Shown here: piece by piece, positions 60,773-64,000 of the stretch | Layout of the letters: each line of letters begins with the position of its first letter | Numbering within the stretch: the first letter of the stretch is position 1 | Assembly (NCBI RefSeq): GCF_036226885.1 | Contig: NZ_CP109027.1 | Span: 9,795,625 to 9,859,624 of the forward strand | DNA from: Streptomyces sp. NBC_00663 | GTDB taxonomy: Bacteria > Actinomycetota > Actinomycetes > Streptomycetales > Streptomycetaceae | DNA: 64,000 bases | Direction of reading: 5' to 3' | The notes under the pieces: generated by a model | What the model was told of the DNA's origin: nothing | The model's input: the letters and a program-made list of their open reading frames with translations, nothing else | Databases searched by the model: none | Made by a program: the position numbers and the translations under genes

Positions 60773-63277
60773 CTACCAGCGCATGCCCAAGGCGGTGAGG
60801 GCGTCGTGTCGTTCGGGGCTGAGTTTGTTGGCGCGTCGTCGTGTGTTGGAGATGAACGACCCCAAGCCGAGCAGCTCGCCGTCGACGTCTTCGCGGTGCT
60901 GGCGAGGCACCCGAAGGTGCCCCTCCCGGGCGTGGAACTGGCGGGCTGCGGCCATGTTGCGCTCCCACAGTTCATCCTGGGATCGCCGTACCGGCCGCAC
61001 GCCCTGTTCTGTGGTGTCGGGGTCGATGCCGAGGCTTTCCAGGAGGTACTGCTGCGCAGGGGTCAGCTTGTCCCACGCGGCGGTCTGCCCGGCGATCCAC
61101 ACGGCCAGGTCCTCGCCCTGGACGACCAGTTCGCCCGCCTTGGTGGGCAGTGCGCCTCCGGCCTGGAAGTGTTGGAGGAGCAGCCGATGACAGCGTGCCC
61201 AGCTGATGTCCCACTCCGGGCACCATCCGGGATCGATGTCCTCCAGCGCCTCCATACGGGCCTGTGACAGCTCCCCGGCGTACGACAGGCCGGTTTCCCC
61301 GTTCGCGCGGCGTGCGGCGTTCTCACGCGCCTTCTTGGCCCCGGCCCGCTGATTCTTGAGCCAGGTGCCTAGTGCATGGCCATCCCACACCACGGAGTTG
61401 CCGGGCAGGCAGTGCCTGTGCACGTTGGCGTAGTCGCGGGCGACGGCGAGGCCGGCCTCCCACGCGGAGGCGTGCACGGACCAGACCATGCCGAGGTTCT
61501 CCAGCTCCGTCACGCGCGACGCTTCCAGGGTTCCCGCGCTGTAGTACCGGCGTTGATCAGCGACAAAGACCCCCAGCGGATGCCCGCCGACACCATCGGG
61601 CCAGTCGTCCGGGGTGACGTACGTGTAGGGCACGCGCAGCTCGATGTTGCCGGTCTCGCGCAGCCAGCGGGTGGCGGCCTGGATGCCGCGTCGCCAGTAC
61701 GCCTTTTCGGGGTCGATGACCCGCAGCCGCACGAACTGGGCGAGGGCGGCCGGGTCTCGTTCCTCGGTGAACCGCAGCACTCCCGCCGCCGCGGCACCCA
61801 CCGGCGGAACGAGATCCGCCTCCTGGCCGTCCTCCCCGTCAGCGTCCTGCGCCAAGCCCTCGCCCTCGACGTCCTCGTCCTCGGAGCGCCAACTCCCGTT
61901 CCGCAGGCGGGGATCAGCAAGTGCCTCGATCGTCTCCGCATCGTGCGCCCGCAGGGCTCCGAGGAGCTTACTGAGGGTGCCATAAGCATTCGAAGTCAGC
62001 AGCTCATCCGCATCCTCGTCCGGTCCGAGGAATACCGGAACGATCAGCGTGGCAAGTTTTCCGCGCCCGGGATGCAGCCGCAGGGCACGCCCAACCATCT
62101 GTACGATGTCGACCATTGAGCCGCGCGCATCCGCAAATAGGACTGCGTCACACTCGGCTGTATCGACGCCTTCACCCAAAACGCGAACGGATGAAAGCAC
62201 CCGCAATTCGGCCCGCACATCCCGGCCCTCAAAGGCCGGTCCTCCGAGGAAATCTGAGGCGAATTCATCCAGCACCGTACGGCGGTGTCCGGGGGCGTGC
62301 TCGCCGTACAGCCAGTCTGCCCAGACCTGATCTGCTGGCGGGTAGGTGTCGGGGTCGTCCTCAGTGAGCCGGCCCGCAGTCACCGGTACCGCGGCCGCCA
62401 TCGCCTCCGCCTCGTTCACCCTGCTGTGGAAGGACAGCACGCGCCGGAAGCGTTCCTCGACCGCGGCCCGCATCAGCCCGGTCTGCACGGCGGCCAGGCG
62501 CGCTCCGCGTACGGCGTCTGATCCGGTTTCCTCGCTGGTCATCGCGGCGTACAGGTCCGGGTCGCGGATGTCGAGGCACAGCACCTGGTACGGGGCGACG
62601 ATGCCCCGCCCGATCGCCTCCGACAAGGTGAGCTTGTACGCCACCGGTCCGAACACCGGCGACCCGTCCTCCATCGACGCCACCAGGCGAGGCCGCTCAC
62701 CCTCCGCCTCCCACACCCGCGGCGTCGCCGTCATGTACAGGCGCCGCTCGGCAGGGAGCTGCGCCTGATCGTGCACGGCCGCCCACGGCTTCATGCCGTC
62801 ACCACTGGTCCGGTGCGCCTCATCCACCACCATCAGGCTCCACACCCCCAGCCCGGCCGTGTGCGCGCGTTGCAGGATGCGCAGGCCCACCGATGCGTAG
62901 GTCGCGAAGACCGTCACGGTCTCCAGCCCCTCCACCCACGCCACCAGCTCGTCAGGATCAGTCGTGCAGGGCAGGCCCTGGCTCTCCTCGGCCCGCAGTG
63001 AACAGACGCCGATCATCGCGCCCGTCCGGCCCGCCCGCCGCCAGGCGCCGGCCATCTGCGTCAGCAGGTCCAGCGTCGGCACCACCACCAGCACCCGGCG
63101 AGCAGAAAGACGACGCGCAGACTCCGCACCGATCAGGCTCTTTCCGGAACCGGTAGCGGCGATTACCTGCGTGCGCAGACCCTCGGGCGGCATATGGCCA
63201 CCGGCCGGAGTCCCGAGAATGCGAACGACGCTATCGACGGCCTCAGCCTGATGCGGACGCAATTCCATTTGAGCCAC
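60773..63277 (-). CDS. Terminal-type DEAD/DEAH helicase with HA domains
   Basis: GTG 63277 gives 834 residues. Superfamily 2 motifs are complete: LRPHQAEAVDSVVRIL, Walker A QVIAATGSGKSLIGAESARR, DEAH in LMVVDEAHRTSGDGM, motif III RRLYMTATPRVWEAEG, and motif VI DIVQMVGRALRLHPGRGKLA. After an acidic linker (~465-490) come HA units (about 600-834): ARDYANVHRHCLPGNSVVWD with HALGTWLKNQ, EDIDPGWCPEWDISWARCH, LTPAQQYLLESLGIDPDT and AAARQFHAREGHLRVPRQHR. Helicases of this kind (TtrA type) lie next to Streptomyces telomeres and have been tied to conjugal transfer or end maintenance. It starts ~720 bp from the window end and is transcribed inward. Confidence 0.88.
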   Translation of the reverse strand: MAQMELRPHQAEAVDSVVRILGTPAGGHMPPEGLRTQVIAATGSGKSLIGAESARRLSARRVLVVVPTLDLLTQMAGAWRRAGRTGAMIGVCSLRAEESQGLPCTTDPDELVAWVEGLETVTVFATYASVGLRILQRAHTAGLGVWSLMVVDEAHRTSGDGMKPWAAVHDQAQLPAERRLYMTATPRVWEAEGERPRLVASMEDGSPVFGPVAYKLTLSEAIGRGIVAPYQVLCLDIRDPDLYAAMTSEETGSDAVRGARLAAVQTGLMRAAVEERFRRVLSFHSRVNEAEAMAAAVPVTAGRLTEDDPDTYPPADQVWADWLYGEHAPGHRRTVLDEFASDFLGGPAFEGRDVRAELRVLSSVRVLGEGVDTAECDAVLFADARGSMVDIVQMVGRALRLHPGRGKLATLIVPVFLGPDEDADELLTSNAYGTLSKLLGALRAHDAETIEALADPRLRNGSWRSEDEDVEGEGLAQDADGEDGQEADLVPPVGAAAAGVLRFTEERDPAALAQFVRLRVIDPEKAYWRRGIQAATRWLRETGNIELRVPYTYVTPDDWPDGVGGHPLGVFVADQRRYYSAGTLEASRVTELENLGMVWSVHASAWEAGLAVARDYANVHRHCLPGNSVVWDGHALGTWLKNQRAGAKKARENAARRANGETGLSYAGELSQARMEALEDIDPGWCPEWDISWARCHRLLLQHFQAGGALPTKAGELVVQGEDLAVWIAGQTAAWDKLTPAQQYLLESLGIDPDTTEQGVRPVRRSQDELWERNMAAARQFHAREGHLRVPRQHREDVDGELLGLGSFISNTRRRANKLSPERHDALTALGMRW

Positions 63278-63388
63278 AATGCCTCACATTCCCGGGTCTA
63301 TTCAGAGGGAATCCCGTCTCAGCCCAGATCCCATCCGAGTTCCAAAATGACACCTCACTCGCGTGAGCGGTTATAAGTCGATGCGGCT

Positions 63389-63580
63389 CTACCTGGGACG
63401 ATTGGCGTCTTCTTCGTTCCATATCGAGATCACGTGCCCCTCACCATACTGCTCGATGACGATTGCTCGGGCTTCACTCAACGACGAAGCCATCAGCCGC
63501 AATTGAATTTCCGGCTGGCCAGCGATCTCAATAAGGCCGACGTACTCGCGCTTCGGCTCGCCCAGCTCGGCGTTCATCAT
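63389..63580 (-). CDS. Small subtelomeric protein
   Basis: ATG 63580 (or 63577) follows GGGAGAC. The 63-residue product, EYVGLIEIAGQPEIQLRLMA then SEARAIVIEQYGEGHVISIW, predicts a small alpha/beta fold of ferredoxin-like size. It is the outermost gene, upstream of and codirectional with the helicase. The function is unknown. Confidence 0.55.
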   Translation of the reverse strand: MMNAELGEPKREYVGLIEIAGQPEIQLRLMASSLSEARAIVIEQYGEGHVISIWNEEDANRPR

Positions 63581-63831
63581 GTCTCCCGTGGATTACCTAT
63601 AGGGCAAACAAAGCCATCACGCAGCCCGCGCGATGAGGTACTCTGTCATCATCCCAGACTCAAGCCGGTCATAAGACTGACACACCAGATCTCTCGGGGA
63701 AGGACCGAAAGTGGTCGGGGTGGCCGATTCCGGTTCAGGAATGAGGGTTTGAAGGTGCGTCAGGCTGGTGTCCCGCAAGGGTGGCTGACGCTGCACCACA
63801 AGCGGCCCCGCCCCCTGTAGATGCCGCTTTT

Positions 63832-63998
63832 CTGACAGGCCCGGAGGGCATGTCAGGTTCCGTACGGGACTGCGGAGCAGGCCGGTACGGAACAGTCCCG
63901 GCCGCAGGCCGGGACCCCAGATCACGGAGTGATCCGGTAGGCAGAACGGAGTTCCGCCCCTCCCGCGCGCAGCGCGGGGAAGCGTCGCGTAGCGACGC
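63832..63998. repeat. Telomere-like array of palindromes with GNA loops
   Basis: Seven palindromes follow one another to the window edge: 63832-63856 (inner GCCC-GGA-GGGC), 63857-63893 (outer GTTCCGTAC/GTACGGAAC, inner CTGC-GGA-GCAG), 63895-63915 (GTCCCGGCC-GCA-GGCCGGGAC), 63920-63934 (GATCAC-GGA-GTGATC), 63940-63958 (inner GAAC-GGA-GTTC), 63962-63978 (CCCGCGC-GCA-GCGCGGG) and 63982-63998 (GCGTCGC-GTA-GCGACGC). On the strand that would be the 3' end every loop is GNA, the sheared-pair loop known from Streptomyces telomeres. The sequence is not the classic CCCGCGGAGCGGG type, so it is a variant family. No terminal-protein gene (tpg/tap) is in the window. Confidence 0.85.
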
Positions 63999-64000
63999 CG

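Noticed and set aside
1..64000. tRNA, rRNA or CRISPR loci
   Set aside because: No tRNA-like cloverleaf, rRNA segment or regularly spaced repeat array was recognised by reading.

Overview
The window is high-GC actinobacterial DNA that reads as Streptomyces: GTG starts, strong GGAGG-type ribosome sites, a BldN-type sigma domain, IS families common in that genus, and a terminal-type helicase beside telomere-like DNA. The right edge (63832-63998) carries seven perfect palindromes, each with a three-base GNA loop. This is the fold described for Streptomyces linear-replicon ends, so the window very probably runs up to the right terminus of a linear chromosome or linear plasmid. Whether it is chromosome arm or plasmid cannot be decided here.

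Layout. 0-19 kb is an accessory 'graveyard': IS elements (ISL3-like, several IS5-family, IS701, IS21 remnant) among broken genes. The intact genes here are a TetR/alpha-beta hydrolase pair with a shared operator, an ECF sigma gene followed by a chimeric BldN-like sigma gene, a two-gene membrane module, an ADP-ribosylglycohydrolase and several small unknowns. 19-22.8 kb holds a repeat-rich, origin-like intergenic region (46-bp inverted repeat, many GGTCA/TGACC motifs and TGCGCA hexamers), then a double winged-helix protein with a zinc-finger tail and a membrane protein. 23-26 kb has lipoprotein, SUKH-type immunity and small Cys-Cys/poly-Gly peptide genes plus debris.

26-40.3 kb is the best preserved block. 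A cytoplasmic-looking M23 peptidase with a peptidoglycan-binding domain and a decayed SARP regulator lie opposite a 12.8-kb plus-strand operon of six genes; its last four genes overlap by 1-4 bases. The operon encodes a small beta-rich protein, a peptidoglycan-binding-domain protein, a DUF6603-like protein and three large unknown proteins (938, 1508 and 560 residues). I know no named system with this content.

40.3-46.8 kb is again IS debris with a Mu-type transposase. 46.8-58.5 kb holds a Tn7/Tn5053-like transposition module: TnsA-like endonuclease with a degraded active site, DDE transposase (TnsB/TniA), AAA ATPase (TnsC/TniB), a 1089-residue TniQ carrying five helicase-associated (HA) repeats, a second ordinary TniQ and a zinc-finger/HTH gene, with a KAP NTPase immediately downstream. 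58.6-63.6 kb is subtelomeric: an unknown gene, a YaaC-like gene, the terminal helicase (which also ends in HA domains) and a small protein. The HA repeats of the giant TniQ and those of the telomere-proximal helicase share the same layout. This suggests that the transposon recognises or uses linear-replicon ends, which is the most interesting hypothesis in the window.
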